64,000 bases of DNA, from NCBI GenBank assembly GCA_025667525.1, contig CM046876.1, forward strand, positions 530,388,538 through 530,452,537. Direction: 5' to 3'. The notes beneath the pieces were generated by a model. It searched no databases, was not told where the DNA came from, and saw only the letters and a list, made by a program, of their open reading frames with translations. Positions 24,518 through 36,664 of this stretch are shown here, in pieces. The stretch comes from Glebionis coronaria. Taxonomy: Eukaryota; Streptophyta; Magnoliopsida; Asterales; Asteraceae. Each line of letters begins with the position of its first letter. Position 1 is the first letter of the stretch. The position numbers and the translations under genes were made by a program.

Positions 24518-25363
24518 CCTCTCCCTGTTCCGTCAGAAAGCACGGATATAGGTCGTCCCTCCCAAAGTAGTGGCGGCTTATCCCTACTAAGCACAGAAAG
24601 TGTTCCGGCAACCTTCTATGGAATTCTGTGCGGTGGGTATATAGTGTTTTTAAGTCTTTGCTGCTATAGTCTTTGGCTTTGGGCGGGTAGTCTTTGGGTG
24701 CTTTGGTTTTGAGTACGAAAGGAGTAGGGAACACCTTCTCATCTACAAAGAAATAATGGTCGTACCAATTCTTCAGGGAGTCTAGAGGCTTCCTATACGT
24801 CATAGGGGCATTCCCGGGTCGTTTTTTAAACGACAGCCACCCATTCACTAGCTGGGGGAAGTAAAAAGCCCTAAAAAGGTTCACGGTTGGGGTTACTCTG
24901 CAGGTATGGCATGTAATTTCAAACTGGTTGATTTTACACGCCCCTATGCAGTGAAGCTGGGTTATGTGGAAGTCATAATACAATAGTAGGTCTACCAAGA
25001 ATTTGGACAGGGGGATACGGTAGTTGGCCGAGTCAAATAGGCGCGTGTACACGCCTATTTTCCCCGCCGGTGCATCCGTGATCGCCTCACCTTCACCTGG
25101 ATAGGTGGGGTGTACGCTTTCGGGAATATAATACTTCGACAGAAAGTCGATGTATTTTTTCGCCGACATCACGTTAAGGACATCTGTGATAAGTGGGTTG
25201 TCCTTTACCATGTTTTATAAAAAGGTTTTTAAGGGCGTGATGATCTAACCTACGACGGAGGAAATCCGTGGAAAAGAAGGCAAAGTTCTGGAAGTAGAAG
25301 CTTGAAAATAACAATGGCGGAAGAAAGGGGGAATTGTGTGTGTAACAAACACACATACCAACT

Positions 25364-25371
25364 CTTATATA
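25364..25371 (-). promoter_or_regulatory. TATA box of the antisense gene
   Basis: TATATAAG on the minus strand lies about 155 bases upstream of the ATG at 25211, which leaves room for a start near 25335 and a 120-base leader. It is inside G, between the antisense ATG and the 3' LTR, so the gene has its own candidate promoter. Confidence 0.6.
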
Positions 25372-25805
25372 GGGTTGCCTCGGTTTCCAAGGTAACGTGG
25401 ATGTTCGACACGTGTAGGCCACCACGCCTATCCAACGGATAGGATTTCTGACACTTCTGCAAAATCAGAGGGGGCCCATGGGTCACTTCTTGGCAGTTTT
25501 ACGTGGCTCAATGGTGGGCATTAGTGGTGCACTTTTGTAGACATGCGGCTGGAAAGTTGACTACCATTAATCTTTTTATTCTTGTGTCGGGATATGCGGC
25601 TCTTATGTAAGACCGTATTTAATGCTGCATTTAATTTGTCTCGGCCGTTACGTGTGGCTGAAGTGCTATTTGCATACTATTCCTAAGGCAGGCCGCCAGG
25701 TGCGGCCAAAGCAAAATTTTTAATATCTCATTCCCTAGGTCTTTCTTGGTATGTCCGGAGAGCACCTTGATAGTCTAGAGGTTACGCCTACGGCTGTAAC
25801 AACTA
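25372..25805 (-). other. Upstream region of the antisense gene
   Basis: No coding sequence supported. It lies between the antisense TATA box and G's polypurine tract and contains GCGGC/GCCGT words (for example near 25550, 25620 and 25690) that could be regulatory. Nothing else is seen. Confidence 0.4.
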
Positions 25806-25818
25806 GACTGGGGGGACA
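25806..25818 (+). promoter_or_regulatory. Polypurine tract of G
   Basis: GACTGGGGGGACA lies directly before the TGATGACG start of the 3' LTR. Confidence 0.8.
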
Positions 25819-26379
25819 TGATGACGTATAGTCCCCAGCCGGGTCAGGAACCCGGCCCACGGGTACTACCCGTATCCGACCCATCACAGATGGGTGGGAA
25901 TAATGTCATTTGAGCTTATGGGCTTGGATGAACAGTAAATCGCACACACGTGTGCGGCCCACGGCCCGGCGCGGCCGGTATAGGGTTAGACAGAATCATA
26001 TTCTGTCTAGGAATAGGTTTACCCCAAAAGAGGAGGATATTCACTACCATAATTAGAAGATAACAATCATTCTAATTCTGGTAGTTATCCTTTCTTTGGG
26101 GCCGAAGTATCAGTGGCAGCCCACTAGGGTTCCACTGCCTATAAAAGGAACCCCCAAGGGTTCCACAAAGGTATTACGTTCTATACTCTCAACTCACATA
26201 AAACCCTAACCGATTACTTACTCTCACGTCGGAGTCTAATCGTGGGAAACATTCCCACGGTAAGCCTAACGCGTGTTGTTTAGTGTGCAGGATCCCAACC
26301 AAACAGTTCACTTGTTGCAGGAGCCGGAGCCCAGCCAACCCGAATTAAGCCTAATTCGGGTCTAGAAAGGATCACCCAA
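25819..26379 (+). repeat. 3' LTR of G, main part
   Basis: This is 561 bases matching 15475 onward. It is broken after ATCACCCAA by the insertion of D. The last 19 bases, including one duplicated target copy, are at 37685-37703. Confidence 0.92.
26375..26379. repeat. Target-site duplication of D, left (CCCAA)
   Basis: CCCAA precedes D. The right copy at 37685-37689 is CCTAA, one C-to-T change. The 5' LTR of G reads CCCAA at this place, so CCCAA is the original. Confidence 0.82.
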
Positions 26380-26717
26380 TAATACTTCGCTTTTGGCTAG
26401 GTATAAAATAATTTCGTTGTTCCGATCTTTTCGAATTAAAAACCGGTCTTAAGTGCGACTCAATTGTCTTTTGGTGAATCAAGAGAATGGTTTGGTTTGT
26501 TTTAAACTATTTGTAAGTAATTAAAGTGTCGTTTAGTAAAATGGAAGTTAAAAGATTAATTTGAATGACGAGTAAAAATAAATGCATATAAACTTAAAGG
26601 TAAAATGGAAAAGTACTAACTCACTAAATAAAACTAACACTTGGAAAATTTTCAGAAAATAAAAAGTACTATAAGAAAGTGATATCGAAAGAAACCAAAA
26701 TAAGGCAAAATGACCCC

Positions 26718-27070
26718 CGATCGGAATGTTTTCCGATCGGAATATGGTAACACTGGTCGTAATATCCACCAAAATGGAATCAATCGGAATACTGGACAAT
26801 GAACACCAATCAGAATGATTGGAAAATCCCTTCAATCGGAATGTGTATAAGTCTTGACCAAATCGGAATACTTGCAACAATATCCAATCGGAATAAACAC
26901 AATTGCATATGTCGGAATACTACAAACCCTAATCCGATTGGTTCAATCGGAATGTGAAGATGGGGTGCCGTCGGAATAAGGGGCCGATCGGAAAGGGGAG
27001 TTAGCAACCTTTCCTAAAATTGTGGAAATTGGTTATGATGGTGCACCGGTCAGAAAACTCAATCGGAAAG
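26718..27070. repeat. TCGGAAT motif island in the D LTR (3' copy)
   Basis: About 14 copies of CAATCGGAATA-like words are spread over 350 bases, in one orientation. Copies near 26756, 26813 and 27053 have single changes (TCGTAAT, TCAGAAT, GTCAGAAA) that are intact in the other LTR. Sequence between words is not repeated. Confidence 0.82.
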
Positions 27071-27647
27071 GGGATTTAAACTCCCTTTTCCGAAAATAAA
27101 GGGATTTGTTTAGGCTAGATAATAAGCTAAGTTCAATAAGCTAATATCCAAAACTTACCCGAATAAATGACAAATCCGAATCAAATAAGCACTTAGATCA
27201 ACTTATTCAACTCAAAATTAATCAACTTTTTAGATCAAACCATAAAAACATAAACTTTTTAACATAAACTTTTTAATAATGCTAATCATAAAAATAAGCC
27301 AATAAGCACAAAAGTCTTAAAGCTTAATCAAATGAAAACTTATAAGATGACCAAAAGATTAACTTTTAAGCACGAAATCAATTAGAACAACACGGATCTT
27401 ATGATATACGCACCAAAATCAACCTTAAATCAAAGAAAAGTAGAATGAGATTAAGAAATAAAAGCTTAAAATAGAACTTGATTAATAAAAATAAGCAATA
27501 CAAAGTGTTTAATCTTGAAAGATTAAAAGAAAAAGATGAACTAGTGAGAGAAAGTTTAAGACTTTCTCTCTCTAAAAACTAGAGAAAACTAAAAAGTGAA
27601 AAATTAACTAAAAACTCTAGCCACCCTCCTAATGACTATTAGGAGGG

Positions 27648-27656
27648 TATTTATAG
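27648..27656 (-). promoter_or_regulatory. TATA box of D, 3' LTR copy
   Basis: CTATAAATA on the minus strand, at the position matching A's TATA box. The active copy would be 37242-37250 in the 5' LTR. Confidence 0.7.
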
Positions 27657-28090
27657 GGAAGGTGGAAGGAGTGCATGTGTTGCATCTTCTTTCTTGCTTT
27701 CTTCACGTTTTCTCGACTCGACTTTAAATTCTTCGTCTTTGTCGTCTCGGGATTTGAACTTGTCTTTTAATTTTCTTCTTCTATTAGACTTAAGTTCTTC
27801 GACTTCGTTAAACTTTCGTCTTTTGACTTTTTCTTCGATAAATCTTCAGAATAGGTCTTGGACTTCCGTTCTTTTTTTGCACTCTTGATCTTTTGACTTC
27901 GTCTTTTCCCGTTTTCTTCAATAAAAGCCCGTGAAAGCCCGTGTTTTCTTCCTTTTTCATATTTTGGTCCTAAAACACAATAAAAACACAAACCACGCAT
28001 AATTCCGACTTTTACGACATAAATCACACGTTTTGGTCTTGTTATTATTGGAAATAAGTGGTAAAAGGATAAGTGTTTTCACACTTATTA

Positions 28091-28104
28091 AATCCCCTAC
28101 ACTT
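28091..28104 (-). promoter_or_regulatory. Polypurine tract of D
   Basis: AAGTGTAGGGGATT on the minus strand, ending at the LTR. Core copies are also at 29725-29738, 29782-29794 and 30014-30027. Confidence 0.75.
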
Positions 28105-30117
28105 GACCATTGCAATGCCCTCATGCAATGCATTAATTTTAAAGCACGGTTTACATTTTCCATCATAAATAACCCACTTTGGCCTTTATTAAATACTAAA
28201 CATAAAAGATAGAAATAAGTAAAGAAATTAAAAACTTACATTGGGTTTTGGCGGCCATGAACGTTTATCATCCTCAAGTTTCACGTTCCCCATACCAAGC
28301 TTAAAAACGAGATCATTGTTATTATAAGTTAGCAAACTATCACGAACTCATGTGGGCCAATTATTCACTTAGACTCCCTTATTCCTAGGTGTATCTCTTA
28401 TATTTTATTTTTGTCTTGAATGATCACGAGGATGCATTGTTTGACTTATTTCGATAGTTATTTAGTCCGAAAATAAGGTGAACGATTTAATCATAGTTAG
28501 CTAAAGGACCGAATCTTTTAAAACTACTTCTCGGGATATCAGAAAGTTCATATCTTGGCATAACTTGGTTCGCGATTTGAGACCTTTCTCGGGCCGATAT
28601 TTGGCAGCGACTTCATACTTCGAATCTTCGAGAGACGTTCTTGAAATTATGGTCTTCTCTTCATAATAGGATTTTCTTCACTTGAAGTTTTTGAGAGATT
28701 CTTCATCTTTGGACCACGACTTCTTCATTTTTCTCCAATCTTTATTTTGGACTTTGATATACAACGATCCGCCTCCTTTTAGGACTTGGATCTATTTATC
28801 CTCATACCTTGTTAGGGTCTTTTCGGATAGACTTCTCCATGACTTTTGGGGAGTTCTTGCTTTTCGTCGTGTGTCTCGATCCTTCATATTGATTTTTGAT
28901 AAATGATTCTTCACATCACGTTTGGATCTTTAGCAACAAAATGTAGCCCTCATGCCTTGTTAGGGCCTTTTCAGACTCGCCAATCTTCGCGCCCCGCTTC
29001 ATAAGTTATGCCTTGGCTATGAACTCTCGTCATTACCGAGCAACTTTTAAACGATCTGGGGCTAGAAGCTAAGTAACCTTTTAAATCGTACAACCTTATT
29101 TATTAGCAGATTAATTTATTAACAAGTGGAGGGAGAATAGGTTCATAATTAACTCACATAAATTCACGAAGGAATACCGAACTTATAATTGACTCTATCA
29201 TCTCTCGTTCTCCACAGTTTAAAATCTCAAGGAATGAGACTCGTGAATGCTTAGCCTATTAAATCAAAGTTTTGGTTTTTCGAGTCGCCTATAGGATCTT
29301 GCAAATACTTAGACTTTTTCAAGTTTAGAAATCGCGTTTAAAAGTTCCCTTGATAAACGACTCTCTAGGATCAATTATAGGAACTTGCAAAAAGTTCTTG
29401 TTCTTAACCCGTGAGAGTTAAGACTTTCGCGTTTTATAGCTCCCTATATAAAAGCCTAGCAAAACTTGACTTAAACACGTTAAGGATACTAGCTAGAGTA
29501 AACTTAGGCAAGTAAACTCGGGTTGAGTCAAAATGTTCACGACTAAGAAAAATCTAAAACCACTTTATTAAAAATTTATTCTAGCAAAGGAAACATAACA
29601 AGGGCAAATACAACTATACAACTAGGCCAAAATAGATTAAAAATTTTGAAAAATGTCGAAAAATCAAATTTTCCGGTTAAAATGAGGGCAAATTCATGGA
29701 AAAGACCACTTACTTCGATAGAAGTCCCCCCTACACTTGAGATAAACATTGTCCTCAATGTTTAAGCATGTGGGAGTAAACTCCCCTACACTTAGGACAT
29801 TGTGCACTTTGTTTAAATCTTGCTAAGGAAAGGACAACTAAAGTGAATTCACTGTGAACATATAGAATATGAAATATTGAATCACAAGAGTTTAGGATAG
29901 AACCGGGAAGATGGAAAACACGGTATCACGGTTCGTCAAAAGTCATTACGATGCTTTCTGAAGCTTTAATCCCTGCACAGCACAAGAAACAAGACAACAA
30001 ACATATGCGGGGCTCCCCCTACACTTATTATGAAAGCAGTAAAGGATAGAACACGGGTTGCCTCCCGAGAAGCGCTTGTTTTTGTTGACCGAGTCATGAG
30101 CCTGACTCGACCCAATT
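28105..30117 (-). other. Non-coding 3' spacer of D
   Basis: About 2.0 kb between the integrase stop and polypurine tract, no ORF with known motifs. It aligns by eye along most of its length with A's spacer (12479-14401), including the doubled CCTTGTTAGGG block and the three extra polypurine-like words. A stretch at about 29270-29470 with CTCCCTATATAAAAGCC is missing from A but has a counterpart in B near 45480-45660. Confidence 0.65.
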
Positions 30118-31444
30118 TTAGTTCATGGGGAACATGGTGAGGGATGGAATCATCTCCTGAGAGATGTCCTCACCAAAGTACAGCTTCAAACGCTGGCCAT
30201 TCACCTTGAAATTGGGCCCATTCGGCTGAGAAAGCTCAATGGTCCCATACGGAAAGACTTTGGCGACGGTGAATGGACCAGACCAGCGGCTCTTCAACTT
30301 GCCAGAGAAGATCTTCAACCGAGAGTTAAAGAGTAAGACTTGATCACCAACGTGGAACTCTCGGTTCTGGATTTTAGCATCGTGGATCATCTTCGTCTTC
30401 TCCTTGTAGATCAGCGAGTTCTCATAAGCTTCATCCTTAGTTCATTTAGCTCGTTGAGTTGAACCTTGCGATGATCACCGGCTTTGATGATGTCGAAGTT
30501 AGCCCACTTCAAGGCCCAGTGCGCCTTATGTTCCAGCTCGATGGGTAGGTGGCAGGCTTTCCCGTACACAAGACGATAAGGTGTACAACCGATCGGGGTC
30601 TTGTAAGCAGTACGGAAATCCCATAGAGCATCATCTAACTTACCGGCCCACGCGGCACGATGCTCTCCCACAGTACGCTCCAAAATTCTCTTCAAGCCAC
30701 GATTGTAAATCTCAGCTTGCCCATTGGTTTGGGGATGATAGGCGGTGGAAAGACGGTGATTGACACCATACTTTGCCATGACTCGTGCAAATTGATCGTT
30801 GCAAAAATGAGTCCCGCGGTCACTGATGATAGCACGAGGAACGCCAAATCGAGCGAAAAGCTGTTTCAAAAAGTTCACAACCACCCTCGCATCATTCGTA
30901 GGAAGAGCCTTAGCTTCAACCCATTTAGAGACATAGTCGACGGCGACGAGGATGTACTTGTTCCCTTTAGATGATGGAAATGGCCCCATAAAGTCGATGC
31001 CCCATACATCAAAGATTTCACATTCTTGTATGAAATTTTGAGGCATCTCATTCTTATGTGTGATCTTGCCTTGACGTTGGCAAGCATCACAATGCTTAAC
31101 CATTTCGTGAGCGTCACGATAAATGGTGGGCCAGTAGAATCCAGAATCAAACACTTTCTTAGCGGTGTAGTTGGGACCAAAGTGACCACCGGTGGGTCCT
31201 TTGTGGCAAGCTTGGAGGATGTCAAAAGCTGCCGGTCCGTCAACACATCGACGAATAATCAGATCAGCACACTGTTTGAATAGATAAGGGTCATCCCAAA
31301 AGTAAGTCTTAACATCATTCAAGAACTTCTTCTTTTGTTGGGATGTTAACCCTTGGATGAGAATACCACCCGCTAAGTAGTTTGCAATGTCCGCAAACCA
31401 CGGGGTGCCATCAAGATTGAGATTTATAGACATTAGATTCTCCA
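30118..31444 (-). pseudogene. D integrase
   Basis: This part follows a one-base insertion in a G-run (31445-31450 on the plus strand) that puts it out of frame with RT. It holds the zinc region (HxxxxH then CDACQRQGK), the catalytic core with Asp in WGIDFMGPF, Asp in ISDRGTHF and Glu in [10 protein letters not shown] (all three present), and the C-terminal domain. A one-base deletion near 30435 breaks the C-terminal domain; its end is read in the next frame from about 30390 to FPMN at 30118. Apart from these two shifts no stop is seen. It would insert element DNA into the nuclear genome. Confidence 0.92.
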
Positions 31445-34400
31445 GGGGGGAAAGATTCATTGATCTCTTTGTTCGGATGATCCCCCTGATATGGATCCTC
31501 AAGTCGACTCAAATGATCCGCGGCCAGGTTTTCGGCTCCCTTCTTATCACGAATTTCAATGTTAAATTCTTGAAGGAGCAAAACCCAGCGAAGAAGTCTT
31601 GGCTTAGAATCGTTCTTAGTCATCAAGTACTTCAACGCGGAATGGACCGTGTATACGATGGTGGTGGATAAAACAAGATAGGGGCGAAATTTCTCAAAAG
31701 CATAGACAACAGCTAAAAGCTCTTTTTCGGTTGTCGTATAATGCAATTGAGCCCCCGTCATTGTTTTGCTAGCATAGTGGATTGGTTGGAAGTGTTTATT
31801 CACTCGTTGGCCCAGAACCGCACCAATAGCAAAGTCGCTAGCATCGCACATCAATTCAAAAGGCAGCTCCCAATTAGGGGTAACCAAGACCGGTGCCTTA
31901 GTTAGCTTATCCTTGAGAAGATTGAATGCTTCGAGACACTCTTTAGAAAAGATAAAAGGAGTATCTTTTTCCAAGAGGTGGGTTATCGGGCGAGCGACTT
32001 TAGAGAAATCCTGAATGAATCTACGATAGAAGCCCGCATGACCCAGAAAGCTTCTCACACCCTTCACGGTTGAAGGTGGAGGTAATTTGGATATGACATC
32101 AACTTTAGCACGGTCGACTTCAAGACCGGCTTTAGAGATTTTGTGTCCTAGCACAATGCCTTCTTTTACCATAAAATGGCATTTTTCCCAATTCAGAACA
32201 AGGCGAGTGTCTTCGCACCGCTTAATACGTTCCAAATTGGCAAGGCAAGCAGAGAAGGAATCCCCGAAGACCGAGAAATCATCCATGAAGACTTCCATGG
32301 TTTGCTCAACCATGTCATGGAAGATAGCCAACATGCACCTTTGGAAAGTCCCGGGGGCATTGCATAAGCCAAATGGCATTCTTTTATAAGCAAATGTGCC
32401 GTAGGGACAAGTGAATGTTGTCTTCTCTTGATCTTGGGGATCGATGGGTATTTGAAAATAACCCGAGAAACCATCAAGAAAGCAGTAATATTCATTACCC
32501 GCTAGACGTTCAAGCATTTGGTCCATAAAAGGTAGGGGGAAATGATCCTTTCTCGTGGCATCATTGAGTTTGCGGTAGTCTATACAAACTCTCCACCCAG
32601 TAACGAGACGGGTAGGAATTAACTCGTTGTTTGCATTGGGCACAACGGTGATTCCACCTTTCTTAGGCACACAATGGACTGGACTAACCCACGGTAAATC
32701 CGAAATAGGGTAAATCATACCCGCATCAAGAAGTTTGATAACCTCTTTTTTGATGACGTCATGGATTTTAGGATTCACCCTTCGTTGGCTTTGAATTGTG
32801 GGCTTAAAGTCGTCCTCCATGAGAATTTTGTGTGTGCAGAAGTGAGGATCAATTCCACGGATGTCGGAGATTTTCCAAGCGATAGCTCTTTTATGCTTCT
32901 TCAACACAGCGACAAGTCGGGCTTTTTCGTCTTCCTTTAGATCCTTAGCAATGATGACCGGTAGCTTCTCGTCGTCTTCCAGAAAAACGTACTCAAGATG
33001 AGGAGGTAGGTCCTTAAGCTCAAGAGTAGGAGGATTCTCAATAGATGGTAAAACTAACGATGGATCATCATTAGTCACCTCTTTAGTAGCAGGAGGAGAC
33101 AACGGGTCCTCATTGAGAAGTCTCTCAATAGTACGAATATCTTCATCCCAATTGGTGGACAAATTATCATACTTAATATTGAGAGGACCCAAGCTAGCTT
33201 CGAAATCATCCAAGTCACTTTCTCCAAAAGGAGTCAATGCTGGAGCAATTGAGGCAACGGTCTCAACATTGGGTAGAGAAGAAAGAGTACTTTTGCAAGC
33301 ATCATGAAAATGTTCTTCACAAGCCTCATCGAGAACATCAATAGCATTAACGCTCTCATACGAATAAGGTTGCTTAGAAATCTTACCCATGTTGAAGACA
33401 ATCTTATCGTCACCAACTCTCATGATTATTTCGCCCGCGGCTATATCAATGAGAGTGCGACCGGTCCTCAGAAATGGACGTCCGACGATTAATGGAACAC
33501 GGGGATCCATCTCGTAGTCAACGACAACAAAATCCGCCGGGAAGGTGAATTTGTCGACGCCAACGAAGACATCTTCGGCTATCCCCACTGGATAAGCAAC
33601 CGTACGGTTGGCTAATTCCAAAGTCATTTTGGTGGGGACTAGCTCGGGGAGAGATAATTGCTTCCAAACACTTAAAGGCATTAAGTTTATACTGGCACCT
33701 AGATCGGCTAGGGCCATGCAATTCTCTACTCCTGGGAAGTTGCAAGGAATCAAGAAGCGACCTGGATCACCAAGTTTGGTGGGCAATTGCCTTAAGAGTA
33801 CTGCGGAGCAATTCTCATTAAGGTGGGTCTGAGCCATGTCCAGAAGCTTTTCCTTATCACTTAAAAGATCTTTAAACATCTTAGCGTATTTTGGCATGTG
33901 AGCGAGAGATTCGGCAAAGGAGATGTTAAAATTCAATTGTTTAAACATTTTTAGAAAGTTTGAAACCTGAATATCATCCTTGCTCTTTTGCTTCTCTTTC
34001 CTCAACCTTGAAGGATAAGGTATATTGGATGAAGAAGGAGGCTTTAAGGGAATAGGATCACTCACAACCACAGGTGGTGGGGAAATGGGGATAGAAGGTG
34101 AAGGAGGTGGGGAAAGTTGCTTTTTTTCCTTGTTCACAATCACGGGTGGAGGTGTAGGAAGCTCGGGTTCCATATAACCTTTTCCACTTCGAGTGGTGAT
34201 TGCTTTCATCTCCCCCCTTGGATTCGCAACGGTATTACTCGGAAGAGTACCCGAAGCAGAGGATTGATTACCTTGGATGAGCGAACCAATCATATCACGA
34301 AGGTGAAGAGCTTGATTGTTAAAAGAGTTTTGCATGTTGGCATTAATATCATTGCTGTGTTTGGCCATGTCATTCCTTAGCTCGACTCGAATATCGCTCC

Positions 34401-34590
34401 CTTGTTTCACCATGTCATTCTTCAAGTTGAGAAATTGACTCTGAAGATTCGTCACCATCTCACGATTAGTCTTCATGAACGTCTCGACGTCTTGGTTTAC
34501 GGCCATCGGTTGAGTGAGAGGTGGAGCTTGAGAATTTCCTTGAGTTGGGTATGGGTTTCTTTGGGATTGATATTGATTATGAGCACGAGG
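31445..34590 (-). pseudogene. D protease, reverse transcriptase and RNase H (with Gag C-terminus)
   Basis: The frame continues that of gag after a TAA. It begins with a linker rich in Pro and Ser, then the protease motif ADLGASINLMPLSVW. RT follows with WRVCIDYRKLNDATRKDHFP, MPFGLCNAPGTFQRCM and the active site FMDD (at about 32281-32292), a variant usual in Athila elements. A 3-base deletion beside ANLER removes two residues and adds one change. RNase H has CDASDFAIGAVLG and EKELLAVVYAFEKFR, but the third motif reads YTVHSALKYL where A has YTDHSALKYL. A catalytic Asp is therefore lost. The part ends at the G-run frameshift at 31445-31450. Confidence 0.93.
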
Positions 34591-35751
34591 TTAGGAATGA
34601 TTGTTGCGGTTGTAGCTTTGTTGTTGGTTTTGATTTGCAGGAGGGAAACCGGGAGGAGCAAGATAATTGTTGGAACGATAACTTAGCAAGCCACGGTCTC
34701 CTTGAGGGCGAGCTTGATAGCCTCCCGTGGGATAGGTGCCGTAAGCTGCGTTAACATTTTCAGAATAATTGCTTTGGGTAGAAGGACAATCATTATAAGA
34801 GTGAGGGCCACCACATGTGTCACAAGAAATAGCAACGGCTTTAGCTTGTTGAAAGTGGTTTGTGGCCATGGCCATGAAATTCTTGTTCATTTCAGCGAGT
34901 TGTCGAGAAATTTCAGACATTTCAGGATTGGAGGTAGTAGAAGAAACATTGACTCTCGAGTTAGATCTTGAGGATGCGGATGAATCCCAATTCTTGTGGT
35001 GAGTAGTCATGTTTTCGATCAACTCTCGGCACTCCTCTGGTCTCCTTTTCATAAAAGTACCACCGGCGGCGGCATTGATCGTGTCACGATCACGAAAAGT
35101 GAGACCATTGTAGAAGGTGTCAATGAGAGTGACGGGGAGCATATTGTGATTAGGACAGCGGTCGATCAAATCATTGTAGCGTTCCCAAGCATCGAAAAGC
35201 GATTCATCATTCTCTTGCATAAATCCACTGATTTGGTTACGAAGGCTAGTGACCATAGATGGGGGAAAGTAGCGCGATAAAAAGCGTTGAGTCATGTCAT
35301 TCCACGTATGAATAGAATTCTTAGGAAGACGGTCAAACCATTTCTCGGCATGGTGAGAAAGTGAGTGTGGAAAAAGTTGAAGGCGAAGGTCATCCATAGA
35401 AACACCGGGGCACTTCATGCTTTGGGTCATGGTAATGAATTTGTCGAGGTGTTTGTTGGCATCATCATCCGGAATTCCACGAAATGGGTTCGTTTGCACT
35501 TGCTGGATCATGTGATGCTTCAACGAAAACTCCTGAGCCGTGACGTGCATTTGCGCAATCGGGCCTCCGCGTCCGTTCATGGTGGGTTGGCACAATTCCT
35601 CCATGGTTCGTAAATCAGGTAGAAAGACATTGTTGTTGTTGTTATTATTCAAATTGTGTTGAGGTGGGTGATTATTGTTGTTATTAACACCAGCCATATC
35701 TAAATCTTCAAGAGTCTCGGGCTCAGAATAGTTGGAAGATCTAGTACGCAT
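34591..35751 (-). pseudogene. D Gag
   Basis: Starts at the ATG at 35751 (MRTRSSNYSEPETLEDLDMAG), chosen because A's gag starts at the same aligned place. It is followed by Asn-rich stretches and the retrotransposon gag core (LRLQLFPHSLSHHAEKWFDRLP, WNDMTQRFLSRYFPP). A CxxCGGPHxxxxC knuckle, CDTCGGPHSYNDC, lies near residue 300. A TAA at 34591-34593, a probable C-to-T change in a Gln codon, separates it from the protease-RT part in the same frame. Gag would form the particle and bind RNA. An AG splice-acceptor-like sequence ends 5 bases before the ATG. Confidence 0.92.
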
Positions 35752-35953
35752 ACACCTGCAGAAGAAAAATATACACAAAGAATATCTATATAATATTTTT
35801 GGTTTTTATAGGTTTTTTAATGTTTTTGTATTTTTGAAGAGTTTTATATTTTTTGGATTTTTGGAAATTTTTATAGCAATGAAAATAACGTTCAAAGAAC
35901 GGATCCCAAAATTCAATGCGTCTCTCACTAGAAACCGTTTATCTTAACGAAAA
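35752..35953 (-). other. Leader of D
   Basis: About 200 bases between primer site and gag. Contains a hairpin CGTTC-AAA-GAACG at 35889-35901, 52 bases after the primer site, matching in place one in A. A pyrimidine tract and TGCAG stand just before the gag ATG. Confidence 0.6.
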
Positions 35954-35971
35954 GAGCCGGCAGCGGCGCCA
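35954..35971 (-). promoter_or_regulatory. Primer binding site of D (tRNA-Asp type)
   Basis: TGGCGCCGCTGCCGGCTC on the minus strand, two bases inside the 5' LTR end. The first 15 bases fit tRNA-Asp with one mismatch. Confidence 0.88.
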
Positions 35972-36311
35972 TTTAATACTTCGCTTTTGGCTAGGTATAA
36001 AATAATTTCGTTGTTCCGATCTTTTCGAATTGAAAACCGGTCTTAAGTGCGACTCAATTGTCTTTTGGTGAATCAAGAGAATGGTTTGGTTTGTTTTAAA
36101 CTATTTGTAAGTAATTAAAGTGTCGTTTAGTAAAATGGAAGTTAAAAGATTAATTTGAATGACGAGTAAAAATAAATGCATATAAACTTAAAGGTAAAAT
36201 GGAAAAGTACTAACTCACTAAATAAAACTAACACTTGGAAAATTTTCAGAAAATAAAAAGTACTATAAGAAAATGATATCGAAAGAAACCAAAATAAGCC
36301 AAAATGACCCC

Positions 36312-36664
36312 CGATCGGAATGTTTTCCGATCGGAATATGGTAACACTGGTCGGAATATCCACCAAAATGGAATCAATCGGAATACTGGACAATGAACAC
36401 CAATCGGAATGATTGGAAAAACCCTTCAATCGGAATGTGTATAAGTCTTGACCAAATCGGAATACTTGCAACAATATCCAATCGGAATAAACACAATTGC
36501 ATACGTCGGAATACTACAAACCCTAATCCGATTGGTTCAATCGGAATGTGAAGATGGGGTGCCGTCGGAATAATGGGCCGATCGGAAAGGGGAGTTAGCA
36601 ACCTTTCCTAAAATTGTGGAAATTGGTTATGATGGTGCACCGGTCGGAAAACTCAATCGGAAAG
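36312..36664. repeat. TCGGAAT motif island in the D LTR (5' copy)
   Basis: Fourteen TCGGAAT or TCGGAAA words, most preceded by CAA or GA, all on the same strand. It lies about 0.6 to 0.9 kb downstream of the minus-strand TATA box, hence in transcribed leader. Confidence 0.85.

Larger units (their letters stand above)
22407..25211 (-). pseudogene. Antisense gene of G, four exons, PF04195-like (gypsy-type) protein
   Basis: The gene runs opposite to G. Exons: 25211-24518, 24430-23902, 23816-23285, 23183-22407. The three introns (87, 85 and 101 bases) start GTAGGC, GTAAGT and GTACAC and end CGCAG, ACAG and GCAG. Joining them keeps one frame of 844 codons including the stop, which supports the model. 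A TAG at 24192-24194 in exon 2 is the only break. Exon 1 (about 230 residues) has the pattern I know as the putative gypsy-type transposon family (PF04195): YIPESVHPTYPGEG, GKIGVYTRLFDSANYRIPLS, NGWLSFKKR, SLKNWYDHYFFVD. Exon 2 is linker with basic stretches (RKRKTTRR). Exons 3-4 are Glu/Ala/Lys-rich, with likely coiled coils, and a helical C-terminus. Function is unknown. Antisense orientation keeps the introns from being spliced out of G's genomic RNA. Confidence 0.85.
26380..28090 (-). repeat. 3' LTR of D
   Basis: 1711 bp, pairing base for base with 35974-37684 (offset 9594). Ends TAATACTTCG and CACTTATTA. It has an ATCGGAAT motif island at 26718-27070 and a minus-strand TATA box at 27648-27656. 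Confidence 0.95.
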
